Of a stretch of DNA of 64,000 nucleotides, positions 1-10,265 are shown piece after piece. The position numbers were made by a program, and so were the translations under genes. A model generated the notes under the pieces. The model was not told where the DNA came from. It ran no database searches and saw nothing but the letters and a program-made list of their open reading frames with translations. Positions within the stretch are counted from its first letter, which is position 1, and every line of letters starts with the position of its first letter. Location of the stretch: positions 5,170,718-5,234,717 of the forward strand of contig OZ017768.1 of NCBI GenBank assembly GCA_963969345.1, read 5' to 3'. Source of the DNA: Turbatrix aceti. Taxonomy: Eukaryota > Nematoda > Chromadorea > Rhabditida > Panagrolaimidae.

Positions 1-2
1 CT

Positions 3-365
3 CCTAAGAAGGGCATCCGCTTTGACAAGGATCCCGAATGGCAGCCGGACAACCGGGTCGTGCTCTTCCAGGAGTTCTACAGCGGAAATCGTACGTGGGT
101 GCTCACGGACTTCGACCGGCACATCCTCGCGCACTGGCGACCCAAAGGCACGCATGTCATCTTCGGCGACCGACAAATTGAGAAAAAGCAGCGGGCGGGA
201 TTCAACCTCTGCGATCACTGCGGCATGCTCGAGCAGTTTCCCGGGCAGTTTGCACTCATGGACAAATTTCGACTGTGTTCCAGTGAATGCCTGGAAAGCC
301 TCATCGAAGAGGCCAACGCCCTGCCTGCGGCGGCTTCCAATACCGTTAACATCAAGATACGATAA
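3..365 (+). CDS. 3' end of an unknown protein with a treble-clef-like Cys cluster (partial)
   Basis: The reading frame is open from the left edge and ends with a stop at 363-365, giving the last 120 residues of a protein whose start lies outside the window. It contains a Cys cluster, CDHCG followed about 18 residues later by CSSECL, that looks like a small zinc-binding finger of the FCS or treble-clef type. Before it lies a Trp-rich stretch (NRTWVLTDFDRHILAHW). The tail is Ala-rich and ends in NIKIR. A possible AATAAA polyadenylation signal lies near 469. I do not recognise the family, and the zinc binding is inferred from Cys spacing alone. Confidence 0.5.
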   Translation, partial: PKKGIRFDKDPEWQPDNRVVLFQEFYSGNRTWVLTDFDRHILAHWRPKGTHVIFGDRQIEKKQRAGFNLCDHCGMLEQFPGQFALMDKFRLCSSECLESLIEEANALPAAASNTVNIKIR

Positions 366-1077
366 CGCGTCTGGCATCCATTGCCCCTTTATTATCACAA
401 CCGTGCCCAGAACCTATTCTCACGGCGAAGAAGCAAGGGGCGATTACAGTACTTGTATAAAAATTTCAAATAAAGCCTGCATATTACAGTGATTTTTTTC
501 TTGCCTGCGTGGTTCCGCCGCTTTGGACAGACGAATTTCTTGTTCGCGGACGTACACAAAAGTTTTTCTATTTTTGTTAACGCGAACATTTTGACCGTGT
601 TCGTGAACGAACATCGAGATTTTTTATCAACAATTCAAAATTTTTTTCGCCGGCGTAAAAAAACAAAAAAAAACGCAAAACATAAATTTAAAAAAAATCT
701 GTTTTTTTTCCAAACGTCCGCCCCTCCCTACCCGCCGCCCTCTGCGCTTTTTGCATCCTTTCCTCGGGCAAACCTGATAAGCAGAGTCACATGAATTTTT
801 TAACGCGCCACTCAGACGCCGTTCCAAATTAACAAATCAAAGTAAAACAACGAAGGATGTGTGTGAAAAACGAGTGATCACGATCACATAATATTTAGCT
901 TTTAGACCCAAAAAAAACAAAGAAAAACAACAAAACGGAAGCACAGCAGATAGAGTTGTAAATGTACTCTGCGGGTGTCAACCAACATCGCAGAATAAGG
1001 ACTCCGAAGAAACTGGCATTCATAACCAAATCTGCTCGCGAGAGATTGTCTTGCCCCGTAGCACGCTGCCGCCCAGA
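366..1077. other. Convergent 3' flank between the first gene and eIF4A
   Basis: No gene is visible. The stretch is A/T-rich, with long T and A runs at 640-720. It holds a degraded copy of the GTTCGCGAAC repeat family at about 520-625 and the 3' flanks of two convergent genes. Confidence 0.5.
516..630. repeat. Degraded copy of the GTTCGCGAAC repeat family
   Basis: Contains GTTCGCGGAC, AACGCGAACATTTTGACCG and GTTCGTGAACGAAC, the hallmarks of the family described at 10941-11288. It is short and has no clear termini. Confidence 0.5.
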
Positions 1078-2595
1078 CTACGAGATGGCGGGAAGATCGG
1101 CTGGCATTTCCTCGATTTGTGTATTGTAGTAAGTCTCGATGTCCTTGATTGTGCGTTCGTCAGCAGGGGTTTTGAAGTTGATAGCGATACCTTTGCGGCC
1201 AAATCGACCAGAACGACCGATGCTGAAAAAATGGGAAAATTGGTTGCGAGATAAGAATAAGGAAAAAAACGGTAACGATAACGAAGGTCATAACTCCAGG
1301 CGCCCGACAATTAACAGCACCAAACGGAGAAAATCATCCCCAAAAAATGCAAAAAAAAAGAACTTACCGGTGAATGTAGTTCTCGCGATTAGCGGGAAGG
1401 TCGTAGTTGATGACAACAGACACCTGTTGCACATCGATACCGCGGGCAAGCAGATCGGTAGTGATGAGGACACGCGAAGTGCCGGTACGGAACTCGCGCA
1501 TAATCTGATCGCGGTCCTTCTGTTCCATGTCACCGTGCATGTACGACACCGTGAACTGATGATTCGTCAATTCCTCTGCGAGATGCTCGACTCTCTTGCG
1601 CGTGTTGCAGAAGACAACCGACTGAGAGACGTTGATGGTCTGGTAGAGATCGCAGAGCGTCTCGAGCTTCCACTCGTCAGATTCGAGTGCGACGAAGAAC
1701 TGCCGGATACCCTCGAGGGTGACTTCGTCCTTCTTGATGAGAATGCGGATGGGATCACGCATGAACTTCTTCGTCACTTCGAGGACGTCGATGGGCATCG
1801 TAGCAGAGAGGAGGACGACCTGGACCTCGTTGGGCATCTTGGTGAAGACCTCGTAGATCTGGTCCTTGAAACCGCGGGAAAGCATCTCGTCGGCTTCGTC
1901 GAGGACGAACATCTTGATGCTCGAGGTGGCTGAAATAACACAAAAATAGCCCAAAAAAAGGAATAAAGACAAAACTCACAGAGATATCCACGGAGAATCA
2001 TGTCATTGACACGGCCGGGTGTACCGACGACGATTTGGGCATGTTCGAGCTTGCGCCGATCGTCCTGGACACTGGTGCCACCGATACACACGTGGAAGTT
2101 GACGTTCATGTATTCACCGAGTGCGCGCATGACAATGTCAATCTGTTGAGCCAATTCACGGGTAGGAGCCATGATCAGAGCCTGGATTTCCTTGAGGTTG
2201 GGGTCGACACGCTGAAGAACCGAAACCGTAAAGGTTGCGGTCTTGCCGGTACCTGACTGAGCCTGAGCAATGACATCGCGTCCAGTACAGCACGGCACGA
2301 TGGCACGCTGCTGGATAGCCGACGGCTTTTCAAAACCGAATGCGTAGATACCGCGGAGCAGGTTTTCCTGGAGCCCCATGTCGTCGAACTTCTCGGCGAC
2401 CTGATCCCAGTTGGACTCGATGAGGCCATCTTGCAGTTCATCGACGTACGGTTCGTTTACTCTGAAAAATAAAATCAATCAAACCTGGAACAAAAAAGTA
2501 CAAAGCAAGTGATTTCATAAAAACCAACAAGCTTTTTGCTACAAATGCGAAAGTTCGCCAAAGTCCTTCAAAATAACTTACTGATCCTCAGCCAT
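1078..2595 (-). CDS. EIF4A: Eukaryotic initiation factor 4A (DEAD-box RNA helicase)
   Basis: ATP-dependent RNA helicase of the cap-binding eIF4F complex, which unwinds 5' UTRs for 40S scanning. Four exons: 2582-2595, 1980-2461, 1368-1929 and 1078-1222. They join to 400 residues starting MAEDQ, against about 406 in animal eIF4A. All helicase motifs are present: motif I AQSGTGKT (residues 72-79), PTRELA, TPGR, DEAD at 176-179, SAT, ARGID, and motif [12 protein letters not shown] split by the last intron. The protein ends [11 protein letters not shown]; the family usually ends in a similar PxNVADLI tail. The first exon codes for under five residues. It is head-to-head with beta-PIX, 427 bases away. 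eIF4A3 is less likely because the N-terminus and the [13 protein letters not shown] segment are of the eIF4A1/2 type. Confidence 0.95.
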
Positions 2596-3022
2596 GATTG
2601 CAAATTGTTGTTCACGTAGAATCGATTGACACGTTCAAGAAAAAATTGTGAAGTTCCGTTCGGAATTACTTTCTTTGACAACTCAAAGATTATTTGGGCG
2701 AATGTGAATCAACGCGTTTTTCAGGCAGGGGAATACGATTGATGTGCAAACCGCGCCAATTCAAATGGGTCTGCTGCACTGGGTGTCGATGCAAGCGAGA
2801 CGAGAGACTGCCGAAAATTGAGAGAGCGACTGGAAAGCGAAGGGAAGGGCGAGCGAGCGACTTTCTCCGTTCTGCGAGTGAACGGTTACAGCCGAGCGTT
2901 GTAAACTTTGCCTGAAACTGGGAGACGCGTTTTTATACTACTTTTCTGCGCATTTTCTTTTTGTATTGAAAATTGACATGGATGAATAACGAACAATTTT
3001 TTTTTCGCTGCAGGGTGGCGAA
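2596..3022. promoter_or_regulatory. Shared 5' region between eIF4A (-) and beta-PIX (+)
   Basis: The two start codons face away from each other across 427 bases. The region contains the 5' UTRs and presumably both promoters. No clear TATA box or named motif is seen; an acceptor-like pyrimidine tract and AG just before 3013 suggests the PIX 5' UTR is spliced. Confidence 0.4.
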
Positions 3023-5918
3023 ATGACCGAGAATGGCGGCGGTCCACACGCCGCACCTTCATCTGCACCGGGAACCGGTGGTCTCGTCTTTGCGATCGCC
3101 AAATACTCATTTTCGGGAAAAAATAACGATGAGGTAGGTTGATTTGACCAAATCGGGCGAAGAGGATCCTGGGAAGGTTTTTAGCTGAGTTTCGACAAGA
3201 ATGACGTGATTTCTGTCACGCAACAGCTCGACGGAGGATGGTGGGAGGGAAATCTCGATGGCAAGATCGGCTGGTTTCCTTCCGATTTTGTTGCCATTAT
3301 TCCAAATCCCAAGGACGGTGAGCTGGATATTTTTTTTGTTTTTGCGAACTTTTGTTTGCTTGCAGAATCCACCGCTCACCTGGCGGACGCGGAGGTCTCA
3401 TCCAAGCTTTTGGAGTCCAATCAGGCGGATAATAGGAAGGAAGTCATCCTTGAATACCTAAAAAAGGAGCGAGAACACCTCCTCGAGCTCACGCGCATCC
3501 ACGACGAAGAACTGAGGCCCATCGCGCTTGGAAACATTCTCACCGATGAGCAATACCACTCGCTGGTCTTCAATCTCGAAGACGTCATCCAGTGCACCAC
3601 CCAGATGCTCGGCAGCGTCGCCAACCAAGCCAAGTTGGTTTAGCGCTAGTTTTCAGGGAAAAATGGATGTTTTTTTTAGGCTAGAACTGAGTCAACAGCG
3701 GATCGGAAACGCTTTCCTCGACATGGCGCCTCGGCTGAAGGAATTGCTCACCGAATACTGTCTGAATCATCCCAACGCTGTCAGCCTGATCGACGCGAAA
3801 CGGGACGTGCTGCAGGATTTTTTGGTGGCCAATGGCGGAAGTCTGAAGGATGTCATCGGGGGGCTTAGTTTGGTTTTTCGGCATGTGGAGAAGTACGGCG
3901 GGCTGTTGCAGGAGATTGAGCGTAACTATCCGGTGAGTTTGGTTCAGATTTGGGCTAACGTTCGTGTTTGTTTGCGAAGAAATTCAAGTTTTTCAAGTTC
4001 GTTTGTAAACAAAATTAAATTTTTCGAACAGACAAAGCGAACAAAAATTTGGGTAAATTTAGGAACAATGTGTCAAAATTTGTATTATTTGAAAAAAATT
4101 GGCAAATTTTTTTATCAAAACGAAAAAACGTGTAAAATCACTCAATTTTTCGTTTTTCTACTCGAGAGTACAAAATTTCACAAAATTTTTACAAACAAAA
4201 ATGTTTTTGATGTTCGTGTTCGTTTGCGAACACAATCAAAAATGTGCACGTTCGTTTGAATTCTCGAACAAAATTTAAAAAAATGTTTGTATTCGTTCGC
4301 GAACAAAAAAACGATTGTTCGTCCGTCCTTTGTCTGATTTTTTTTAAAAAGGGTTCCCTGTCACCCATGCCATTTGTTTCCAGGAGCACCACGCCGACCG
4401 AGGCAACCTCCAACGAGCCGGCGCTGTCTACCGAGACATCTTCCAGCAATGCGCGTTTCTCAGACGCCAGAAGGAGATGCAACTCGAGTTCCTCGCCCAG
4501 AACTACTTGCAGCGTTGGTTTGGTCCCTCGTACGCCGACACCCTCGGCGAACTCGTCCATATCGGCGGCGTCACGATTGCTCTCGGCGGCGCGGAGGGGC
4601 ACATTCTTGCCGACCGCAAAATTGTTTTGTTCTCAAAAATGGTCGTCTTCCTCGAATCCTCGCTCCCGTCCCACGAATACGTGCTCAGCGAGAAACTCGA
4701 GACCCAGGGACTCTCTGTGGCGAAGAACGACGCTGTCATGTCGCTCGAATTCTCCCGGGACGATCGGAAGCTGCTCACCGTGAATTCCCTGACTTCGGAC
4801 GATTTTCAACAGCTTGTCAACGCTTTTACGAGTTGTCCGGCGATTCATTTGACTTCTGCGGCTCCCGCTGCACCGAATCCGATTCTGGAGAACGATTACG
4901 AATCCGTGCCGATGGAAAGACGAGCCCCGCAGGGCACGGAGGTCATCGACGGCATCACTGTTGATCACGACCTTCAGATGGTGCTTCCGGACGCTGGGGA
5001 CTCCGTTGATGGGGATCAGGGTCACCACCATCATCCTCGCCTGCCGGTGGCACTGCCACCGCAACCGATCGCTCCGGCCGCTGGGGCTGTGGCTGCTGTG
5101 TCCCCTGCTCTGGGCCACCGAAGACAGGCGTACTCAGGGCACTGTCTGAGGCCTTATCCAGCCCCTCGAGGCGGCATTTCGGGGGAAGACGCGGTTTCTG
5201 GGCGCATCAAGCTTCGTAAAGGCAGTGAGTTTTGTTTTTTATTATTTAGGCCAAATTTTGTTTATTCAAACTTTTTTTGTTTTTTTTTTCAAATAACAGC
5301 GCTTTTTTACTTCATTTCTGTAAGTATACCCAAAATTTGTGGCCAATTTTGTTCGTTGTATCCGTTCGAAAAATTAAGAAAAGTTCGTGAACGAACACGA
5401 ACAACGTAATTTATAAAAATTTAGTTCACGAACAAACATGAACAATAAATTTTTGAATTTGTTCGCAAACAAACACAAACGCTTACTTATTTTTTTTCCT
5501 TCCAGTGACCGTCGAAGAACAAGAAGACGCTCACATGCTCCGAATCGTCGAAGGCTACTGCACGCTGTCCACCGGCGTCTCCGGCTTCTCCCGCACTGCC
5601 CCAACATCTTCCAACACCCCCCGACGTGCCATGTCCCAGGACGAAGTCCCTCGACCCCACATCATTGTCGCCGACCAGGAAAAGATGCTCGTCGAGGAGC
5701 GGGACGGCGACACAGTTGTCTACAAGGAAAGGACACTGGTCGACACGGTCTACAACCTCCGAGACCAGGTATCGCAGCTGCAGAGGGAACTCGAACTGCT
5801 CAAACACTCGTTCGAGAAGGAACAACGCGTCCGGCGACGACTCGAAGACTCTCTGCGTCGCTCGAGCCAGCAATATTCGGTCTCGTCGAAGCCGGAAGTC
5901 GCCGAAGCCTCCGCCTGA
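3023..5918 (+). CDS. ARHGEF7: Beta-PIX-like Rho guanine nucleotide exchange factor (ARHGEF6/7)
   Basis: Cytoplasmic Rac/Cdc42 exchange factor and scaffold that binds PAK through its SH3 domain and GIT through its C-terminus. Six exons: 3023-3133, 3185-3317, 3366-3633, 3680-3932, 4384-5224, 5506-5918, giving 672 residues (vertebrate beta-PIX about 650-800). Order: SH3 (about 19-77, with ALYDY-like AKYSF and GWFPSDFV), DH (about 105-300), PH (about 330-430), a low-complexity His/Pro/Ala linker, then a C-terminal heptad coiled coil starting ERTLVDTVYNLRDQVSQL. That last stretch closely matches the family signature KSLVDTVYALKDE. There is no N-terminal CH domain, as in beta-PIX rather than alpha-PIX. 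The protein ends EASA and lacks the usual C-terminal TNL PDZ ligand. The donor at 3634 (GTTGGT) is weak and was chosen by phase. Introns 4 and 5 carry GTTCGCGAAC repeats. Confidence 0.9.
3955..4330 (+). repeat. GTTCGCGAAC-family element in PIX intron 4
   Basis: Begins with an AACGTTCGTGTTTG-like left end, contains paired GTTCGTTTGCGAAC-type motifs and the internal ACTCGAGAGTACAAAATTTC segment, and ends ACGATTGTTCGTCCGTCC. It has the same layout as the copy at 10941-11288. Confidence 0.7.
5330..5485. repeat. Short GTTCGCGAAC-family fragment in PIX intron 5
   Basis: Contains GTTCGTGAACGAACACGAAC and TTGTTCGCAAACAAACACAAAC, but lacks the internal segment and both termini. It is probably a truncated copy. 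Confidence 0.5.
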
Positions 5919-5999
5919 TTTACCCAAAAATCCAAATTTGCATTGCTCCCAGAAGATTACTAACGTTGTTGAAGCGTGTTTTAACCGAATCTATAAATT

Positions 6000-6429
6000 A
6001 TGTTACTCCAGACTTTTATCGCTGGCGCCGCTGTCTTTTTTGCGATCGCGGCTGTCTCGCTGACCATTTTTCTGAGATGCTACTTTGCCGAGAGACGGAC
6101 TCGCTTTGAGGAGACTCTTGTTCTCAAGCACGGCTTGGAAGGCGATGCTCTTGTTGCTGTGAGTTGAGTCTGGCTATCGCGTGAATCAAAATTGTGTTGT
6201 TTTTCAGTTGGCCACCGCACATGTTCAATTTCTCGAGGCCCGGACAAAGCTTCAAATAATCATGACGTCAGAGGGCAGCAGCGGGGCCACTGACACGGCT
6301 CCCCTGCTGGCACCTGGAATCAGCGGCGGCGAGGGTGGCGGCAGTGAGCCACCTGCCCAATCCTCCAAGGGAAACGTCGCGACTTCCAAGAAGTCAAATG
6401 AATCTTGCTCCGTAAATCAACTTTTATAA
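6000..6429 (+). CDS. Small single-pass membrane protein of unknown function
   Basis: Two exons, 6000-6158 and 6208-6429, split by a 49-base GT-AG intron, encode 126 residues. Residues 5-26 (TFIAGAAVFFAIAAVSLTIFL) form one hydrophobic helix, followed by a basic stop-transfer region RCYFAERRTR, so the tail is probably cytoplasmic. The C-terminal half is Ser/Gly/Pro-rich (SEGSSGATDTAPLLAPG). The gene lies only 81 bases after the PIX stop on the same strand. I do not recognise a family. Support rests on the clean intron and the membrane anchor; it could be lineage specific. Confidence 0.6.
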
Positions 6430-6536
6430 TGATTCAGAAATTTATGATTTATTCAACGCTGAACATGAACACAAAAAATTCCTCTGATTTCTATGGCAAA
6501 GAGGTGAAAAGCACTCGCAGGCGTCGTTGTAGGTGA

Positions 6537-8671
6537 TCAACGAGCTTCCGGTTGCCGAAGCTCCTGGATATATTGCAGCAACTGTCGGAGATTCAGTCGA
6601 CTGCCGATAACGGTTGTAGAAGCCTGTTGAGTAGTGCTGGAAACAGGTAATACCGTAGTTGTCGCCTCAGAAACACTCGGCGACGGCCCGGAGGTTACAG
6701 ATGTCGCTGGAACAGATTCAGCCGTGGACGACGCCTCAGAGACCGTGGTTGTCGTTGAAGAAGCTACAACAGGTGTGCTGGCAGCGGACGAAGATGGCCC
6801 GATGGAAGTCGTCGTCGGAGATTCAGTTGACGGCCCAGAACTTGGCTCCACGGTTGAAGAAGGCTGTTGGGGTGTGCTGGGAACAGGTAATACCGTTGTT
6901 GTCGCCTCAGAAATTGTCGGCGACGGTTGGAAAGTCACAGATGTCGCTGGAACCGATCCAGCCGTGGATGGCACCTCGAAAACTGTTGTCGTCGATGAAG
7001 CTACAACAGGTGTGCTGGCAGCGGACGACGTGCTCGGGACAGGTAATACCGTAGTTGTCGTCTCAGGAACTGTTGGGGACGGCTGGAAAGTTACAGTAAT
7101 CGTTAAAAAAGGGTTAGATGAGGTTACCGTTGCTGTTGGAATCGATCCATCCGTCGTTGTCGGCGAAGGAACTAAAACAGGTGTGCTGGCAGTCGGCGAA
7201 GATGGCACGATAGAAATCGTTGAGAGACCAGGTGAACTTGGGTTTTCTGTTGACGTGCTGGACACCGAGGATTCCGTAGTCGGATTCGGCGATGGTACCG
7301 TTACTGTTGGCACAGAACCCGATTCCGACGTGGATGACGCCGCTGTCGTTGTAGTCGTCGGTACAGGTGTACTGTACGCGGGAGAAGACAGCGTCGTCGA
7401 TGGCTCCGCTGTCACAGAAGTCGTTGTCGTCTCTTCAGGCGGCCTAGTTGTCGAAGAAGCCCCGGGAAAAAAAGAAGTGGTCAGCAACGCAGTCACTGTC
7501 GAAGTCCAGCCGGTTGTCCAGCCCGGCGCAGAGCTGGTCGGCACCGGCAGACTCGTGGTCGTCGTCGGCACCCACCACCCGGGTGTCGTTTTCTGAGTCG
7601 TCGCTCCTCCAGGTGTGGTAGGAGCCGTGGTGACCACACCCGGTGATCCCGTAGTTGTGGTCTCTGGATACCACCAGGGCGTTGATGAACCATTCGTAGG
7701 CGGCGCCGACGTAGACGAAGGAGACGGTGTCGGCACCGTGCCGTTTGATGGCAAGTCGCAGACGAAGGGCGTCAGTCGGACGCAGTCGCGGGTCAGCCAT
7801 TTGCCTTCCTGGGCGTACACTACGGCGCAGTCTTCGCCTTGGCCGAGAGGCTCGACTGGTTGTCCTAAATAATATACAATCAAGTTGCAATTTTGGTTCT
7901 CAATGCTATTTACACACCGAATGCAAAATTGTTATAATCCAAGGGTGAGCGATCGGTCCACTCCCACACAGAAGAATTCCACAGTAAACTGGCGCCGATA
8001 AAGACGATATCAAAGGGCGCAACCTGCGTGCGGGCGTTGACTGAAAAAAAAGTTGTTATCATTTCCGCTCGAGAAATATTTTTCCGAGTTGTGTTCCAAT
8101 GACTCCGACTTCGGAGTCGACTCGGACTCAAAATCCAGAGTTGAGAGTCGGAGTCAATATTTTTTTTCAAAAGAGTCGACTCCGAAGAGTCGCGGCTTTT
8201 TTGAAGAAAATGTACCATTTTTTGGGTAAAATCCCCTATTTTTATCAATTTTCAGTATTTCCTGTTCAAAATCCATTAATGCCAGAAATTTTATACGTTT
8301 TGGTGTTTTTGTGCGATTTGTATAAAAAAATATTTTTTAATCAATAAAGTTTTTTAATTTAAAAAAAAATGAGTCGAAGTAAATTTTTCTCAAAATCAAA
8401 ACTGTTTTCGAGAGAAAATCATAGATCTCGTCTATTTTAGCCCAAAAAAATTACCAGCAAGCCACAAATTATCAAATCCGTTGTGAATAGACGCCAGATT
8501 GCCGCCGAAGGTCTGGCAAGTCTTCTGCGCCGTGAGATAGTCCGTAGCGTGTGGTACGAACAGCCAGCAGGAGTTTCCGGTGAACGAAGTCACCGTTCCT
8601 GTCGGACAACCACCAGCGACGACGCTGACCCCGAAGGCCAGAGAAAGCAGCGAGGCAACAACAAGATGCAT
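6537..8671 (-). CDS. Secreted C-type lectin-like protein with a mucin-like Thr/Ser tail
   Basis: Three exons: 8455-8671, 7918-8040 and 6537-7864, about 555 residues. The start MHLVVASLLSLAFGVSVVAG is a typical signal peptide. Residues about 22-150 form a C-type lectin domain: a first Cys pair around CPTG and CWLF, CQTFGGNLASI, the WEWTD strand, EDCAVVY, and the closing WLTRDCVRLTPFVCD. A Ca2+-binding EPN or QPD plus WND motif is not obvious, so sugar binding is uncertain. The remaining 400 residues are a Thr/Ser/Pro/Val-rich region expected to be heavily O-glycosylated, with tandem repeats containing TTTVLPVPST. No membrane anchor follows the tail. The lectin domain is split by a 414-base intron carrying a GAGTC-rich repeat. 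Likely role: extracellular coat, mucus or immune recognition. Confidence 0.85.
6643..7100 (-). repeat. Tandem coding repeats in the mucin-like tail
   Basis: The phrase ACAGGTAATACCGT recurs at 6643, 6883 and 7039 on the + strand, each time followed by GTTGTCGCCTCAGAA-like sequence and a shared downstream block. Spacings are about 240 and 156 bases, so one unit lacks an internal segment. The repeats encode VSEATTTVLPVPST-type peptides on the minus strand. Confidence 0.75.
8095..8400 (+). repeat. GAGTC/GACTC-rich dispersed element (family 2), copy 1
   Basis: Starts with nested palindromes such as GACTCCGACTTCGGAGTC, followed by ACTCGGACTC and AGAGTCGACTCCGAAGAGTC. Next comes an AT-rich body with TTTTTATCAATTTTCAGTAT and GTTTTTGTGCGATTTGTATA, and it ends near ATGAGTCGAAGT. 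The body matches the reverse complement of 58440-58530. It lies in the first intron of the lectin gene. Confidence 0.7.
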
Positions 8672-8861
8672 GTCAGGAACAAAAAATGAATGACGAATGC
8701 TCTGGATCTCATCATTCCATTGCACGCCCTTGGAATGATAGCGAGCCAAAAGCCGATTTGTACACACCTCAAAAATCGCTTGGAGCAGTCCCAGTGAAAA
8801 AAAATAGAAAAAAATCTAACGATAAGCGCGGCTTTATTTTCGTTATCAAGGACAAGGGCGT

Positions 8862-10265
8862 CTACGAAGCACTCAGGAGGCTGGCGGCCGCCTGATCGAT
8901 GATCCACTCGGCGCCGCCAACTCGACCCGCCGGCAATGAAGTGTCGGTGCCGGAGATGATCGAGCGCAGCACGGGAGCCTTCGACGAACCCGTCGTGACA
9001 AAGACAGCTCGTTTCGCGGCGTTCACCACTGCCAAACTGAGAGTGATGCGCTTGGGAGGCGGTTTCGGTGAATCCGAGATCGGGAGCACCCATTCTGTCC
9101 CGGTGTGCTGAAAATTGTGGATTTTGCTGCTGTTTCGAACAAAAAGTGTGTCAGGTAGAATTTTGGAAACTTTTCATAGCAAAATCTATTTTTTGGTAAA
9201 CATTTAATGAAAAGTGTCACCGTAAAATGCATTTGTCTGATCGCCTAAAATCGCTGTTTCTTGCCAATTTTGACGATTTTTGGTTCGTTGATGCTAAAAA
9301 AAACGATGACATTTCCTAAATCGTGATTTATATGGATCGACGTGATTTTTGATGGAAAATCCGAAAAAAAACAAAAAAAAAATATATGTTATCACGTGCC
9401 TCCTAACATCTGGTCTAATGATAACTAACAACTGAGTAATGGTGAAATAAATAAATAAATATGTTATCACCTAAAAAATGCCGAAACAAATGTTGCGATT
9501 GTGATTTTGTTAAATGCGATTTTCGGCATTTTTTAAGTGTGATAATCCTATATATTTATATTTATCTCGGATTTTCCATAAAAAATCACCTCGATAAAAA
9601 TGTACCCTAACTTTAGAAATGCCGTAATTTTTTAGCTACAAAGTGTCCAAAATCCGCAAAATGCCTATCAGTACTATCAGATCATGCCTCAGGCAGTTGA
9701 ATTTTACGGTATAAACTTTTCATAGTAAACAACTCACAGCAAGAAGATCGTGTCCAGGAAACAGGGAACACGTATGACCATCGGGGCCCATGCCCAGCAG
9801 GAGCAGGTCGAACCTCGGCAGGCCCTCAGGTGTCACCTCGACACCTGTCGCCTTCAGCGCGGATTCAAATGCCACGGCGCTTTTTACTGCTGAAAAAAAA
9901 CATTCCATCAAAAAACTCAAAAAAATTCCATTAGCCCACTAACCGTCATCCAAGTTGGTCGGCACAACAAAAGCAGCCTTCAGGGCGTCGCTGAGCGGTG
10001 CTGCCAGGTAAGCACCGGTATTGGACTCCGGATCGTTCAACGGCACAATGCGTTCATCGACGACGAAGAGCCGGAGACGAGCGGCGGTCGCCGGAGGCAG
10101 CGCGGTGAGGAGAGGAGCGACGACGGCGACCATGGATCCGCCGGAGAGGCCGATTGTCACGACACGTTGCTCGGCCGGCGCCGAAGCCAGCGCCTCAGCA
10201 ATGCGCTTGCCGACGGCATCGGTGACTTCTTTCTGGTCGGCGACAACGGTCACGCTTGGAGCCAT
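8862..10265 (-). CDS. PGLS: 6-phosphogluconolactonase
   Basis: Hydrolyses 6-phosphoglucono-1,5-lactone to 6-phosphogluconate, the second step of the oxidative pentose phosphate pathway, in the cytosol. Three exons: 9944-10265, 9738-9889 and 8862-9107, joining to 239 residues (human 258). Family motifs are clear: GLSGGSMV near residue 40 (sugar-phosphate site), [36 protein letters not shown], and [16 protein letters not shown], nearly identical to animal PGLS. It is a stand-alone lactonase and not the fusion with hexose-6-phosphate dehydrogenase (H6PD). The second intron is 630 bases and is filled by a palindromic repeat element. Confidence 0.95.
9221..9715. mobile_element. Palindromic MITE-like element in PGLS intron 2
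   Basis: Nested inverted repeats: CCGTAAAATGCATTTG near 9221 pairs with CAGTTGAATTTTACGG near 9696; GTGATTTTTGATGGAAAATC near 9343 pairs with GATTTTCCATAAAAAATCAC near 9570; and TTATCACCTAAAAAATGCCG near 9465 pairs with CGGCATTTTTTAAGTGTGAT near 9525. No coding frame is present. A long hairpin with imperfect arms fits a non-autonomous DNA transposon. Confidence 0.65.

Noticed and set aside
6634..7596. 320-codon plus-strand frame rich in Val, Gly and Asp
   Set aside because: It is the antisense shadow of the Thr/Ser-rich lectin tail; Thr and Ser codons read backwards give Val, Gly and Asp.
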